From: Pseudomonadota bacterium
Lineage (GTDB): Bacteria > Pseudomonadota > Gammaproteobacteria > Burkholderiales > Burkholderiaceae_B
Length of the DNA stretch: 64,000 nucleotides
Assembly: GCA_023389155.1 (NCBI GenBank)
Contig: JAEWEV010000021.1
Span: forward strand, 62,001 to 126,000
Direction of reading: 5' to 3'
Shown here: one piece after another, positions 1 to 9,087 of the stretch
Layout: each line of letters opens with the position of its first letter
How positions within the stretch are numbered: position 1 is the stretch's first letter
Program-made: the position numbers and the translations under genes
The notes under the pieces: generated by a model
What the model was told of the DNA's origin: nothing
The model's database searches: none
The model's input: the letters and a program-made list of their open reading frames with translations, nothing else

Positions 1-1
1 T

Positions 2-640
2 TTTGCACGTTATGGCATCCCGAGCGTTCATGAACAGATCGTCAGCAATCCCACGCAGGCACAGGAGGCCGCAAGACAATTCGATACGCCCGTTGTCTTG
101 AAAATGTTATCCAGCGAGATTGCACATAAAAGCGATGTGGGTGGCGTTGCCGTTCGCGTACCACCGCAACAGGTCGCAGAAAGAATTGCACAGATGCAGG
201 CGGAGGTCAGCGAAAAGGCCGGCCTGTGCCCGGAGCAGTTTCTGGTTCAGGAAATGGTAACGGACGGCATAGAGCTGATTCTTGGCTTTCACCGCGATGC
301 ACTGGGAAGCGCTGTTTTACTGGGTATGGGTGGTGTGACCGCAGAACTGCTGAAAGACACCGGCATGCGGCTGCTGCCAGAAAAAGGTGGACTGACTCTT
401 GACGAAGCCTACAGTCTGATGCGCGAACTGCGAACGTGGCCATTACTGGATGGCTATCGCGGTCGTAATAAAGCGGATCAGAAAGCCCTGGCGCAGGCCA
501 TCGTAGATTTTTCCCACATGATTGCCGAGCTTGGCGACCGGCTGATCGAAGCAGAAATCAACCCCCTGTTTGTCCTTGACGAAGGCAAGGGAGTGAAAGC
601 GGCGGATGGGATTGCGATACTGAGCGCGCCAGCGCATTAA
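2..640 (+). CDS. ADP-forming acyl-CoA synthetase, C-terminal ATP-grasp part (5' truncated)
   Basis: The gene enters from the left edge; the frame is open from base 2 and stops with TAA at 638-640, leaving the last 212 residues. The stretch reading YGIPSVHEQIV, PVVLKMLS and IAHKSDVGGVAV is the typical opening of the ATP-grasp domain of NDP-forming acetate/acyl-CoA ligases and Pat-like proteins. EINPLFVL near the end is the conserved metal/nucleotide-binding strand of that fold. Such enzymes interconvert acyl-CoA and acid with ATP or ADP; some members carry an acetyltransferase domain instead, and the missing N-terminus prevents a choice. The ATG at 98 is internal to the domain and is not the start. 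Family assignment is firm; the substrate is unknown. Confidence 0.85.
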   Translation, partial: FARYGIPSVHEQIVSNPTQAQEAARQFDTPVVLKMLSSEIAHKSDVGGVAVRVPPQQVAERIAQMQAEVSEKAGLCPEQFLVQEMVTDGIELILGFHRDALGSAVLLGMGGVTAELLKDTGMRLLPEKGGLTLDEAYSLMRELRTWPLLDGYRGRNKADQKALAQAIVDFSHMIAELGDRLIEAEINPLFVLDEGKGVKAADGIAILSAPAH

Positions 641-731
641 GTCAACAGGCTAATTGTCCGAGCTTTACGCATATCTCGTGCTTCACGGGCTTTTATGAGC
701 ACAGCACCCGAGTATCGTCAACACCACAGCA

Positions 732-1376
732 TCAAGGAAACAGAACCGCTGGCTGCCCTTTTTCCCACGGCGTGTATTTTTCCATCACGCGAGCAAACAA
801 TTCGGATGCTTTCCATTGCGCCAGCCAGCGCTGCACCTGCCGCCATTCCTGATCGTCGAACCACGTAGAATCGGTATGAGCATACTGCCGCACAAACGGC
901 AAAATCGCCATATCTGCGAGGCTGCAGCGGGATCCGGACAAATAACCGGTTTGTGATAGTTGCCGCTCAATTGACATCAGCCACACAGCGGCAGCATCCC
1001 GATGTGCCAGCCCGCTTTCCAGCGCATACCGCTGCGGGTATTTGTAGCGGTCAAGATGATATTTGAATACCTGTTCACAGGATTCGATGAGTGCCAGCAT
1101 ATCGGCCAGGGATCCTGCTGGTGGCACCAGCCATGCTTGCGGATCATTCTGCTTCAATGCCCACAGCATAATATCCAGGCTTTGATCGACAACCTGCCCG
1201 TCCTGCGTAATTAGAACCGGCACCGTCCCTTTTGGGGACGCAGCCAGCATGTCCGCGGGCTTATGGCGTAACACGATTTCGCGCAGCTCACATGTCTGGG
1301 CACTTGCTGCCAAGGCAAGGCGCGCGCGGATGGCATAAGGACAGCGACGGAAGGAATATAGAACAGGATAAGACAT
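732..1376 (-). CDS. Glutathione S-transferase family protein
   Basis: A 214-residue protein with the N-terminal thioredoxin-like half of a glutathione transferase. YSFRRCPYAIRARLAL gives a CPYA active-site motif like glutaredoxin 2 and GSTs that use cysteine; PVL and the DQSLDIMLW segment follow as the glutathione-binding strand and helix. The C-terminal half is helical. It probably acts in glutathione-dependent detoxification or thiol exchange in the cytoplasm. A TTG two codons upstream (1382) could also be used, but the ATG at 1374-1376 is the ordinary choice; no strong ribosome-binding site distinguishes them. It stands alone between convergent acyl-CoA synthetase and co-directional sor genes. 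The substrate cannot be told. Confidence 0.85.
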   Translation of the reverse strand: MSYPVLYSFRRCPYAIRARLALAASAQTCELREIVLRHKPADMLAASPKGTVPVLITQDGQVVDQSLDIMLWALKQNDPQAWLVPPAGSLADMLALIESCEQVFKYHLDRYKYPQRYALESGLAHRDAAAVWLMSIERQLSQTGYLSGSRCSLADMAILPFVRQYAHTDSTWFDDQEWRQVQRWLAQWKASELFARVMEKYTPWEKGQPAVLFP

Positions 1377-1474
1377 GTACAACCGTGGTCAAAGACAGGT
1401 TATGCCTATCACAAGCCGGATAAGCAGTAATCACCTGACTCTACCATATTTGCCATCCACGATGGCCACAGCAA

Positions 1475-1879
1475 TTATTTTGTGTTGCTGTCGCCAGTCG
1501 AAGCCGGCTTGATCTTTGCCATGGCCTTTTCGTAATCTGCGTGGGCGGCAGCGCGGTCCTGTCCTCCGTATTCAACGCTAAGATATTCAACGATGGCAGG
1601 AATCATTTCCTCCTGCAACGGCGCCTTGTACACATCTTTCATTTTATGAACGGTGGCATTCCAGTAGGCAGGCGAAGATTCCGGAGGCTGCGAAGAAGCA
1701 TACTGAGCAGAATGACAGATCACACACAGGCCACTGACCGTCTGATAACCCGGCAGATCGCTCTTCTTGTAGCTGACGGTTTCCCTTGGAAATTCCACGT
1801 CCGCGGCCATGGCCACGAGCGGCACCGCCATACAGGCACCCGCGATAGATTGGAGCATGCGTTTATGCAGGTATTTCAT
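1475..1879 (-). CDS. sorB: SorB-like monoheme cytochrome c subunit of sulfite dehydrogenase
   Basis: A 134-residue exported c-type cytochrome. The N-terminal about 26 residues are a Sec signal peptide ending VAMAA. The single heme motif CVICH lies at residues 52-56, and methionines in the C-terminal half (for example around EEMIPAI) could supply the distal ligand. It starts 11 bases after the molybdoenzyme gene stops, so the two are cotranscribed. In SorAB-type sulfite:cytochrome c oxidoreductases the small cytochrome takes electrons from the molybdenum subunit in the periplasm and passes them to the respiratory chain. The assignment rests on pairing with the upstream gene plus the single CxxCH; SoxD-like alternatives are larger diheme proteins and do not fit. 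Confidence 0.8.
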   Translation of the reverse strand: MKYLHKRMLQSIAGACMAVPLVAMAADVEFPRETVSYKKSDLPGYQTVSGLCVICHSAQYASSQPPESSPAYWNATVHKMKDVYKAPLQEEMIPAIVEYLSVEYGGQDRAAAHADYEKAMAKIKPASTGDSNTK

Positions 1880-1890
1880 TTGTCTACTCC

Positions 1891-3132
1891 TTATGCGGCC
1901 AGTACACGAATCTGCTCGATGCGATTCATGCGATAACCCGAGGGATTCCAGTTGGCCTGCATGGGCTGCGTTTCACCTTTCTGGTTTGTCGCACGAACCA
2001 TGAGCTGATGTTCGCCTTTTTTCTGTGGCGTAAATTCACCAGTCCATTCGCGGAACGAGTACTTGCTGATTTCCTCACCAAGTTTGGTTTCAGTCCACGT
2101 ATTGCCGCCATCGCTGGATAGCTGTACGGACTTGATGCCCGAACCGCCATCAAAAGCAATACCGCGCAGGGACAGCGGCTTGCCAACCGTTGCCGGCGCC
2201 TCATCAGCTACGTTTGTAATGAATGACCGGACAGAAAAGCGCTGGATAGGTATGGTTTTCTCGGGAGTTTCTCCGGGCTTGACGCAATGACATTCGTTAT
2301 CAGGAATGCGATATGCCTTGCTCATCCAGAACCCATCGAAGACGTCATCCATGACCTCGATGTCATTCAAATGTTTGACCCAGTAGGTTCCGTAGTAGCC
2401 AGGCACCACCAGACGCAAGGGATAGCCATTGAGAAATGGCAGATCTTCGTCATTCATGGACCAGGCGAGCATGACTTCTCCATCCATACCATGATCGATA
2501 TCCAACGCCTTGATGAAATCCGGCCCGTCTGAAATGGGCGGACGATCCAACCCATTGAAGGCCACCTGTTTCGCCGTTGTTGCAACGCCTGCAAGATCCA
2601 GTACATCCTTCAGGGCGACCCCTTTCCAGCGCGCATTACCCATGGCACCATGAGCCAGTTGTCCGCCGTTGATACGAGGCTCAAAGAAGCCCCTACTGTT
2701 GCCGGAACACTGATGCACAGCGGTGATTTCCTTAACCGGCAATTTTTTCAGTTCATCGAGCGAGAGTTCCAGCGGCTTGTTCACCGAGCCATGTACTTTC
2801 AGACGAAATGTGTTGGGATCGATTTCGTTGGGAATGCCACTCCAGTGATAGCGTACAAAGAACGCATCATTTGGCGTGATCAATCCTTCGTTGAAAACGG
2901 AAAATGGTGTCTCCAGTTGTGGAGGGCGAGTTGTCAGAACAATCAGAGGACGTTTCCCCGGAAACGCTTCCAGGACACGCTCCCCGTTACCGAAAGGCAA
3001 GGTAATCGTATCTTTGCCCGCGGCAGCAAAAGCGGGCGCAAGCGCGAGACCCGACCAAAGGCCAATGCCGGTATAGCCTGCAGATTTCAGAAAGCGCCGT
3101 CTGGTGGCAATGGTATTCGTATCATCTGGCAT
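1891..3132 (-). CDS. sorA: SorA-like sulfite dehydrogenase, molybdopterin subunit
   Basis: A 413-residue member of the sulfite oxidase family. The N-terminus carries a twin-arginine signal (RRRFLK at residues 11-16, then a hydrophobic stretch ending AFAAAG), so the folded molybdenum protein is exported through Tat. The molybdenum-binding cysteine is visible as HQCSGNSRGFFEP (Cys at about 142), followed by the family's VPGYYGTYWVKHL segment and the C-terminal immunoglobulin-like dimerisation domain (SSDGGNTW). With the downstream cytochrome it should oxidise sulfite to sulfate and reduce cytochrome c in the periplasm. SoxC is a related alternative but no other sox gene is present. An inverted repeat lies about 90 bases upstream. 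Confidence 0.88.
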   Translation of the reverse strand: MPDDTNTIATRRRFLKSAGYTGIGLWSGLALAPAFAAAGKDTITLPFGNGERVLEAFPGKRPLIVLTTRPPQLETPFSVFNEGLITPNDAFFVRYHWSGIPNEIDPNTFRLKVHGSVNKPLELSLDELKKLPVKEITAVHQCSGNSRGFFEPRINGGQLAHGAMGNARWKGVALKDVLDLAGVATTAKQVAFNGLDRPPISDGPDFIKALDIDHGMDGEVMLAWSMNDEDLPFLNGYPLRLVVPGYYGTYWVKHLNDIEVMDDVFDGFWMSKAYRIPDNECHCVKPGETPEKTIPIQRFSVRSFITNVADEAPATVGKPLSLRGIAFDGGSGIKSVQLSSDGGNTWTETKLGEEISKYSFREWTGEFTPQKKGEHQLMVRATNQKGETQPMQANWNPSGYRMNRIEQIRVLAA

Positions 3133-3222
3133 GTCTCTTCCTTATGTTATCCGGGTCTTGCGAGTATCCCGCATTGCCGTAGCTGGCTTCAGCATGCTTT
3201 TTCATACTGAAGATCAGGAAAA

Positions 3223-3242
3223 TAGTAATAATAATATTACTA
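3223..3242 (-). promoter_or_regulatory. Inverted repeat upstream of sorA, possible operator
   Basis: Perfect 8-base arms TAGTAATA and TATTACTA separated by ATAA, placed 91 bases upstream of the sorA start in an otherwise AT-rich leader. The position suits a regulator site near the promoter. No protein partner can be named from the sequence. Confidence 0.4.
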
Positions 3243-3300
3243 CAAGTGATTTAGCATTCATAGTTCCAGACAGACAACTGTGATGGTGCCAGAGACGTAA

Positions 3301-3334
3301 AAAGTGCCGGGAGAATGGCTCTCTCCGGCACTTT
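3301..3334 (-). terminator. Hairpin terminator after the PepSY gene
   Basis: Arms AAAGTGCCGG and CCGGCACTTT with additional GAGA/TCTC pairing inside. It lies between the end of the PepSY gene and the sorA leader. On the minus strand the stem is followed by a short T run, so it should terminate leftward transcription and insulate sorA. Confidence 0.7.
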
Positions 3335-3428
3335 CATTCAGATATATGTCAGATTTGCTAGCCGTTTACCTCACGGGTGATACATCACTGCAATGCTGAG
3401 CACACAAATCCCACTGTACGAGTTACGG

Positions 3429-3758
3429 TCAGCGGTGGTGGCGATCCACCGGACGATGCGCTATCGGTCTGCGTGCCGGCGCTTGTCGAGTCTTGTTCAA
3501 AATTTTTCCGTTACGTGCATCCACTTCCACTTTTACCACTGATCGGGCATGCCTCACATCTACGCTATAGGCGCGACGCCCCTTATAGTGATCGGGTTCC
3601 GCCCTGTAGGCTTTGCCGCCAACAGCTTTTTCTGCAATGCGCATTGCCTGTGCGGGAGAAACGTCCGAACGGTGTCCTGAATGATAGGACAATGCCTGAG
3701 TCACAGGTGCTGCTGCAACAAGTAAACCTATCATGCTGGCAGTGAGCAATTTTTTCAT
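3429..3758 (-). CDS. Small exported PepSY-domain protein
   Basis: A 109-residue protein beginning MKKLLTASMIGLLVAAAPVTQA, a clear Sec signal peptide. The mature part SPAQAMRIAEKAVGGKA, AYSVDV and VVKVEVDARNGKIL is one PepSY repeat, a fold found in protease-inhibitory and periplasmic regulatory proteins. The tail is rich in Arg, Pro and His (RRPIAHRPVDRHHR). The start is the ATG at 3756-3758, preceded by AAGGTG at good spacing; an upstream TTG at 3782 lacks such a site. The gene is monocistronic, followed by a hairpin. Its partner is unknown. Confidence 0.75.
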   Translation of the reverse strand: MKKLLTASMIGLLVAAAPVTQALSYHSGHRSDVSPAQAMRIAEKAVGGKAYRAEPDHYKGRRAYSVDVRHARSVVKVEVDARNGKILNKTRQAPARRPIAHRPVDRHHR

Positions 3759-4057
3759 GATTTCACCTTGAGAATGTCTCAAAAATAGTCGCTGGAATTT
3801 CAGCCTGAATCGAACGCGAACAGACTATCTGTCGCATCGGAACTCAATATAATCAGAAAAAAATCGGTACCTGTAATTTGAAAGGCATTGACATATCTGA
3901 CGAAGGAACGTAATCCATTGCAGTCAAATGCCCACATAAATGACTAACACATGACCCGGAGCAGTAACGGGCCCGTGATTAAACATTACGTAATCCTGGT
4001 CAGATTATGACATTTGTCACCGCTCATTCACCCTTCAGCGGCCTGGCCCCAGAGCAG

Positions 4058-5107
4058 TCAGTCAGCAGGATCCATAAGCAACTGCACCTGCCCACGTCGG
4101 CATACAATATGACAACCCTGATGTTTCAGCAAAATATTGCGATCGTAGCCAAGTGCATGAACCTCCCGCAATTGACGCAACCATTGATTGAGACGTGCTT
4201 CGGTAGGCATGGGAATGTCAGCCCGGCGCAGCCACTGGCGAATCATGTTGGCCTGGCGATATAAAGGCAACTGGCGCCAGCGGACCAGCGAAAAGGACAG
4301 TCCGTCAGACGCGAGCTCACAGTCGCGCAAATCCATCTCTCCGAGATCTCGCAGCATCAGGGTGCTCTCAGACATCACCCGCGCATGTCGCAGCAAATTG
4401 CCCTGCCATTGCGGCCAGCGTGCGTTCAGAACAGGCGTCAGCATTGTTCTTACCGCGGCACGGGTATATCTGGCATCCTGATTGGTCGGATCACTGACAG
4501 GAGCCCAGCCGGTACGGGTCTCGTAACGGGCGGCAGCCTCCAGAATACGGCGCCTGTCAATCTGCAGCCAGGGCCGATACAGATGCAGATTGTAACGCAG
4601 CGTCTGCGCTGCCATGCCGCTCATCCCCTGCACCCCAGCTCCGCGCAAAAGCCTCAGCAGCATGGTTTCCGCCTGATCATCGCGATGGTGTGCGAGCAGC
4701 AGATGATTGCAATCGTGATAGCGTGACCATGACAGATAGGCGCTGTAACGGGCTTGTCTGGCGGCCGCTTCTGTACCTTTACCCGTATCTGCCGCGACCT
4801 GCACCGGGAGATAATGGAATGCCACGCCAAGCCGACGCGCCAGTTTTGCGGTATGCACCGCCCATGCGTCTGCTTCATGCAGCAGACCGTGGTGAACATG
4901 TATGGCGTGAATGGTTTTGTGCCATCTTGCGGCAATCCGGGCAGCCCCAACCAGTAGCATGGCCGAATCGGCACCGCCGCTGACGCCGACAGCGATATCG
5001 GATGCCTTTATACCAGAGAACACCGAATGCAGAGGCTGAATGAGCAATTCATCTTCCAGCCCTTCTGAATCGGGCACAGAGGGATTATTTATCCTGGACT
5101 CGACCAT
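4058..5107 (-). CDS. tilS: tRNA(Ile)-lysidine synthase
   Basis: A 349-residue N-type PP-loop ATPase. SGGADS at residues 43-48 is the ATP pyrophosphatase loop, followed by HAIHVHHGL and LLLAHHRDDQAETMLLRLLRGAG, signatures of TilS. The enzyme converts the wobble cytidine of tRNA-Ile(CAU) to lysidine and is normally essential. It is shorter than the E. coli protein (about 430), so the C-terminal substrate-recognition part appears reduced. The start lies inside the end of accA (23-base overlap), implying translational coupling in the cysS-glycosylase-accA-tilS operon. Confidence 0.93.
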   Translation of the reverse strand: MVESRINNPSVPDSEGLEDELLIQPLHSVFSGIKASDIAVGVSGGADSAMLLVGAARIAARWHKTIHAIHVHHGLLHEADAWAVHTAKLARRLGVAFHYLPVQVAADTGKGTEAAARQARYSAYLSWSRYHDCNHLLLAHHRDDQAETMLLRLLRGAGVQGMSGMAAQTLRYNLHLYRPWLQIDRRRILEAAARYETRTGWAPVSDPTNQDARYTRAAVRTMLTPVLNARWPQWQGNLLRHARVMSESTLMLRDLGEMDLRDCELASDGLSFSLVRWRQLPLYRQANMIRQWLRRADIPMPTEARLNQWLRQLREVHALGYDRNILLKHQGCHIVCRRGQVQLLMDPAD

Positions 5108-6044
5108 AGGACATGAGTCGCTCCAGTCGTTTGTCTAGCAGTTCGTCGACATCCATACCCGACACCAGACGCAAGGCTTCGGAAAGCGAGCGTTTCAATG
5201 ACCTTGCCATGCCGATGGCGTCGCGTTGCGCGCCACCTACCGGCTCGGGAACGACTTTATCGATCAGGCCCAGTTCCAGCAGGCGTGGTGCCGTAATGGC
5301 CAGCGCCTCGGCAGCCACCGGTGCCTTGTCGGCACTGCGCCACAGGATAGAAGCGCAGCCTTCCGGAGAAATGACGCCATAGGTAGAGTATTGCAGCATC
5401 TGCACAACGTCGCCCACTGCGATTGCCAGTGCGCCGCCCGAGCCGCCTTCGCCGATGATGGTGGAAATAATGGGTACGCGCAGTTCTGCCATGGCGTACA
5501 GATTATGACCGATAGCTTCGGACTGACCGCGCTCTTCTGCACCGATACCGGGATAAGCGCCAGGCGTATCCACAAACGTGAAGACAGGCAATTCGAACTT
5601 TTCTGCCAGACGCATCAGGCGTAGCGCCTTGCGATAGCCTTCGGGGCGTGGCATACCGAAATTGCGCTTGGCCCGCTCTTTGGTATCCCGTCCTTTCTGA
5701 TGGCCAATGACCATGCAGGCCTCGCCATTGAAGCGGGCAAGCCCGCCAACGATGGACAGGTCGTCCTCATACATGCGATCACCATGAAGTTCGTGAAAAT
5801 CGGTGAAAATTTCACGAACATAGTCCATGGTGTAGGGTCGTTGTGGATGCCGTGCAACCAGCGCTGTCTGCCACGGCGTCAGTTTGGCGTAGATATTGTT
5901 GGTCAGACTTTCGCTTTTTTGCTGCAGCCTGGTGATTTCTTCGGAAATATCGACAGCCGAATCAGAGGAAACATGACGCAACTGCTCGATTTTCTGTTCG
6001 AGCTCTGCAATGGGTTCTTCGAATTCTAAAAAAGTAAATTTCAT
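5085..6044 (-). CDS. accA: Acetyl-CoA carboxylase carboxyltransferase subunit alpha
   Basis: With the ATG at 6042-6044 the product is 319 residues, the usual AccA length, and begins MKFTFLEFEEPIAELEQKI. The frame is open further upstream, but that stretch lacks homology. Visible family segments are the crotonase-like core with FTFVDTPGAYPGIGAEERGQSEAI and IIGEGGSGGALAI. AccA with AccD transfers carboxyl from carboxybiotin to acetyl-CoA, forming malonyl-CoA for fatty-acid synthesis. It sits between the glycosylase and tilS and overlaps the latter. Confidence 0.96.
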   Translation of the reverse strand: MKFTFLEFEEPIAELEQKIEQLRHVSSDSAVDISEEITRLQQKSESLTNNIYAKLTPWQTALVARHPQRPYTMDYVREIFTDFHELHGDRMYEDDLSIVGGLARFNGEACMVIGHQKGRDTKERAKRNFGMPRPEGYRKALRLMRLAEKFELPVFTFVDTPGAYPGIGAEERGQSEAIGHNLYAMAELRVPIISTIIGEGGSGGALAIAVGDVVQMLQYSTYGVISPEGCASILWRSADKAPVAAEALAITAPRLLELGLIDKVVPEPVGGAQRDAIGMARSLKRSLSEALRLVSGMDVDELLDKRLERLMSYGRVQDK

Positions 6045-6078
6045 AGTTGTCTTGTCATGATGGTTTTTCACGTGTATT

Positions 6079-6714
6079 TCAGGCAACAGTTTCCAGACTG
6101 CGCCATAAATACCATGTAGCCACTGTTCGCCACGGTTGCCACGATTGCGCCACTTCGCGAACCTCGTATCTGGATACGGGCTCTCCGCTAAAGTAGTGCA
6201 CCGAGATTGCCTTGAGCAGGCCCGGATCATCGATGGGCAAAATGTCGGGTCGGTGCAAATTGAAAATCAGGAACATTTCCGCCGTCCAGCGACTGATGCC
6301 CCGAATTGCACACAACTCCGTTACGATATCTTCGTCGTCCATTTTAGACCATTTCAGCGGATTTACTTTCTTCTCGTTGAAATGGCTGGCCAAATCCAGA
6401 ATGTATTCGGTCTTGCGCTTGGACAACCCCGCTTCCCGCCATTGCGCCTCATTGTATTCAAGAACCGCGGCGGGCGTCGGGCGATGACCGCAAACCTGCG
6501 TGAAATTCTTCCAGTGAAGGTCGGCCGTTTTCGTAGAAATCTGTTGTCCGATAATGGCGCGCGCCAAAGTCACAAATGCCGTTTTATTAGTCGCGAGCCA
6601 TAGGTTGGGATAGGCCGGGATAATCTTGCGAAGAATCCGGTCTTTCCGGATAAGAAACGTAACCGCTTCGTCCCAGTATTCCGGTTTGACCGGCGCGGGT
6701 GCTGCAGATGACAT
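6079..6714 (-). CDS. DNA-3-methyladenine glycosylase II, HhH-GPD (AlkA-like)
   Basis: A 211-residue HhH-GPD superfamily protein. ARAIIGQQISTKTADLHW is the conserved helical entry, and ELCAIRGISRWTAEMFLIF is the helix-hairpin-helix followed by LPIDDPGL, where an Asp is the expected catalytic residue of alkylbase glycosylases. It removes alkylated bases from DNA. The ATG at 6712-6714 has AGGGGAAG just upstream; the longer frame starting at 6741 would run into the cysS coding region without a ribosome site. It begins 12 bases after the cysS stop, so it belongs to the same operon. AlkA proper also has an N-terminal domain that is missing here. Confidence 0.85.
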   Translation of the reverse strand: MSSAAPAPVKPEYWDEAVTFLIRKDRILRKIIPAYPNLWLATNKTAFVTLARAIIGQQISTKTADLHWKNFTQVCGHRPTPAAVLEYNEAQWREAGLSKRKTEYILDLASHFNEKKVNPLKWSKMDDEDIVTELCAIRGISRWTAEMFLIFNLHRPDILPIDDPGLLKAISVHYFSGEPVSRYEVREVAQSWQPWRTVATWYLWRSLETVA

Positions 6715-6725
6715 GTCTTCCCCTA

Positions 6726-8177
6726 TCAGGCGCGACGCCATTGCGTCAGGCCACCTGGTTTATCCTCTAGTTCTACGCCCTGTTCTTTGAGCTGCGCGCG
6801 AATCTGGTCGGCTTTGCCGAAATCGCGCTCCTTCTTGGCAAGGCGTCGCTGTTCAATCAGCGATTCAATATCCGACTCGCTCAGCGCCATGGCGGGTTCT
6901 GCCTGAGCTTCGCGTCGGGTGTAGCGGGTCGGAGACTTCAGATATTGCTGCGGATCCTGCTGCAACAATCCCAAAACACCACCCAGCGCGCGAATTCGGC
7001 CACTAAGCTGCGCACTGCTCTGCCGGTTGGCCTCGGTCACCATTTCAAAAAGCACGGCGATGGCGACGGCGGTATTGAAATCATCGTCCATTGCCGCCTT
7101 GAATGACCGTTCGTACTCCTGTGACCAGTCTATCGCCTGCGCATCGGCCACGCCGGTATTGTTGAACGTCTGGTAAATACGGTCCAGCGCCGCCTGCGCG
7201 TTGTACAAATTGTCAGGAGTAAAATTCTGCGGACTGCGGTAATGGTTACGTACGACGAAAAACCGCAGCATCTCGGCCTCGCGCATGTTAACCGTGTATT
7301 CGGGTGTCGCGGCATCGGGCTGCGTACTGACCGTCTCTCTGATGGTACGGAAATTGCCCAGCGATTTGGACATTTTCTCGTCGTCTACCATCAGCGGGCC
7401 GCAATGCATCCAGCATGTGGCCAGCTTACCACCGTAAGCGCCTTCGGACTGCGCTATCTCGTTTTCATGGTGTGGAAACTTCAGATCGGGCCCACCTCCG
7501 TGAATATCCAGCGGCTGACCCAGCAGTTCACGGCTCATGGCGGAACATTCAATATGCCATCCCGGACGCCCGCGCCCGTATGGCGATTCCCAGATGGAGT
7601 CTTCGGGTTCATTGGGTTTGGCCGCCTTCCACAGGACGAAATCAAACGGATCGCGCTTGCCGTCGGAGACCGCCACCCGGTTCCCCGCACGGAGATCGTC
7701 GAGCACCTTGCCAGAGAGCTTTCCATAACCAGGGAAACTGCGAACCGCGTAATTGACGTCGCCCTCTGGCGTCTGATAGGCCAGATCCTTTTGCTGCAAG
7801 TCGCTGATAATCTGCAGCATTCCGGGAATATGGGCTGTCGCGCGCGGTTCCTGATCGGGCGGCTGTACACTCAGCGCACGTTCGTCTGCATGCATGGCAT
7901 CAGTATAAAAAGATGTGACGGCGTGCAGCGGCTGATTGAGTGAGACAGCTTTATTGATGATCTTATCGTCAATATCGGTGATATTGCGGACATATTCCAC
8001 CTGATATCCGCTCTGGCGCAGCCAGCGCTGGACGACGTCAAAACTGACCAGCATGCGGGCGTGGCCCAGGTGGCAGAAATCATAAACCGTCATGCCGCAA
8101 ACGTACATCCGCACCTTGCCGGGCTCTGCTGTTACAAGGGGCTCTTTGTTGCGGGAAAGGGAATTGAATATTTGCAT
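6726..8177 (-). CDS. cysS: Cysteinyl-tRNA synthetase
   Basis: From ATG at 8175-8177 the product is 483 residues and begins MQIFNSLSRNKEPLV, typical of CysRS. CGMTVYDFCHLGHAR contains the HIGH-type motif and a zinc-ligand cysteine. GRPGWHIECSAMSRELLG and HHENEIAQSEG supply further zinc ligands, and DEKMSKSLGNF is the KMSKS loop. It charges tRNA-Cys in the cytoplasm. The reading frame continues 33 codons further upstream but lacks family similarity. It heads the cysS-glycosylase-accA-tilS operon and is divergent from the TPR gene; the spacer of about 195 bases must hold both promoters. Confidence 0.97.
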   Translation of the reverse strand: MQIFNSLSRNKEPLVTAEPGKVRMYVCGMTVYDFCHLGHARMLVSFDVVQRWLRQSGYQVEYVRNITDIDDKIINKAVSLNQPLHAVTSFYTDAMHADERALSVQPPDQEPRATAHIPGMLQIISDLQQKDLAYQTPEGDVNYAVRSFPGYGKLSGKVLDDLRAGNRVAVSDGKRDPFDFVLWKAAKPNEPEDSIWESPYGRGRPGWHIECSAMSRELLGQPLDIHGGGPDLKFPHHENEIAQSEGAYGGKLATCWMHCGPLMVDDEKMSKSLGNFRTIRETVSTQPDAATPEYTVNMREAEMLRFFVVRNHYRSPQNFTPDNLYNAQAALDRIYQTFNNTGVADAQAIDWSQEYERSFKAAMDDDFNTAVAIAVLFEMVTEANRQSSAQLSGRIRALGGVLGLLQQDPQQYLKSPTRYTRREAQAEPAMALSESDIESLIEQRRLAKKERDFGKADQIRAQLKEQGVELEDKPGGLTQWRRA

Positions 8178-8371
8178 GGCGGAGATAAAAAACCGGGCTC
8201 GCTTGCGGTCGGGATTGACCGATGCAGCAAAGAAAAAAGCCGTAGCAGGTTGGGGTTTGGTACGCCACAAGCTCAACTAAGGCTAAAATACGAAGGACTA
8301 AGTATAGCAATTCCTTGCGAGAGGCTGCTTGTACTTGAAGGTTTTCTTTCACGATTTTCTGGATACGCGCT

Positions 8372-9085
8372 GTGAAATTCAATGATATTCACCGTTCGCT
8401 GATGTTGTGTTCGCTGTGCCTGTTGCCGGTCGCGCCGCTATTGGCTCAGCAGAACACTGTGCCCTACCTGGCCGACACCCATCATTCGAACGCTACTGCC
8501 AATACCATACCGTCACCGCTGTACAACCGGGATGGCGGTGCCAACGCGCGCGAACCGGGCTGGCAAGGGCTGGCCAATGTGCTGAAAAAACTGGAACCTT
8601 CGGTAGATACTTCCATTCCCGAAACAGCATCGGGTGCCGCCAGCCGCCTCAGCGGAATGATATCCCAGGGTCAGGCCGCGCAGGCTCTACAGGAAATCGA
8701 ACGCAGACAGAACGCGAACGACCGGATCATTGCGCCGGCTACCGATGTACAAATGTTATTTCTGAAGGGGCGAGCACTGGCCGCACTGCACCGTAACACG
8801 GAAGCCCTTGAGGTCTATCGCAGCATGACCTCCAGCTATCCGGAACTGGCCGAGCCGTGGAATAACATGGCGGCGCTTTACCTGCAGGCAGGACTGACCG
8901 ACCCGGCCTATGAAGCCCTGAAAACAGCGCTTTCCATCAATCCCCGCTACGGGGTTGCCCTGCGCAATATGGGTATGGTGCAATTGATGCTGTCCCAGAA
9001 GGCTTTCGCCGATGCATCGCGCAATGGCATCCCGGGTGCCGCCGGCCAGGCCGAGGCAATCCAAAAAATTATCCAGGGAAACTGA
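8372..9085 (+). CDS. Exported tetratricopeptide-repeat protein
   Basis: A 237-residue protein with a signal peptide (SLMLCSLCLLPVAPLLAQQ). The C-terminal half contains about three TPR-like helical pairs, seen in LKGRALAALHRNTEALEVYRSM, AEPWNNMAALYLQAGLTDPAYEAL and PRYGVALRNMGMVQLMLSQKA. The middle is low-complexity. TPR domains mediate protein contacts; being periplasmic and next to a cyclophilin and lpxH, it may help envelope assembly, but that is inference. It ends two bases before the GTG of the cyclophilin gene, so translation is probably coupled. Confidence 0.8.
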   Translation: MKFNDIHRSLMLCSLCLLPVAPLLAQQNTVPYLADTHHSNATANTIPSPLYNRDGGANAREPGWQGLANVLKKLEPSVDTSIPETASGAASRLSGMISQGQAAQALQEIERRQNANDRIIAPATDVQMLFLKGRALAALHRNTEALEVYRSMTSSYPELAEPWNNMAALYLQAGLTDPAYEALKTALSINPRYGVALRNMGMVQLMLSQKAFADASRNGIPGAAGQAEAIQKIIQGN

Positions 9086-9087
9086 AC

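Noticed and set aside
6045..6230. Upstream extension of accA
   Set aside because: The extra 62 codons lack similarity to AccA and overlap the glycosylase; the ATG at 6044 gives the usual length.
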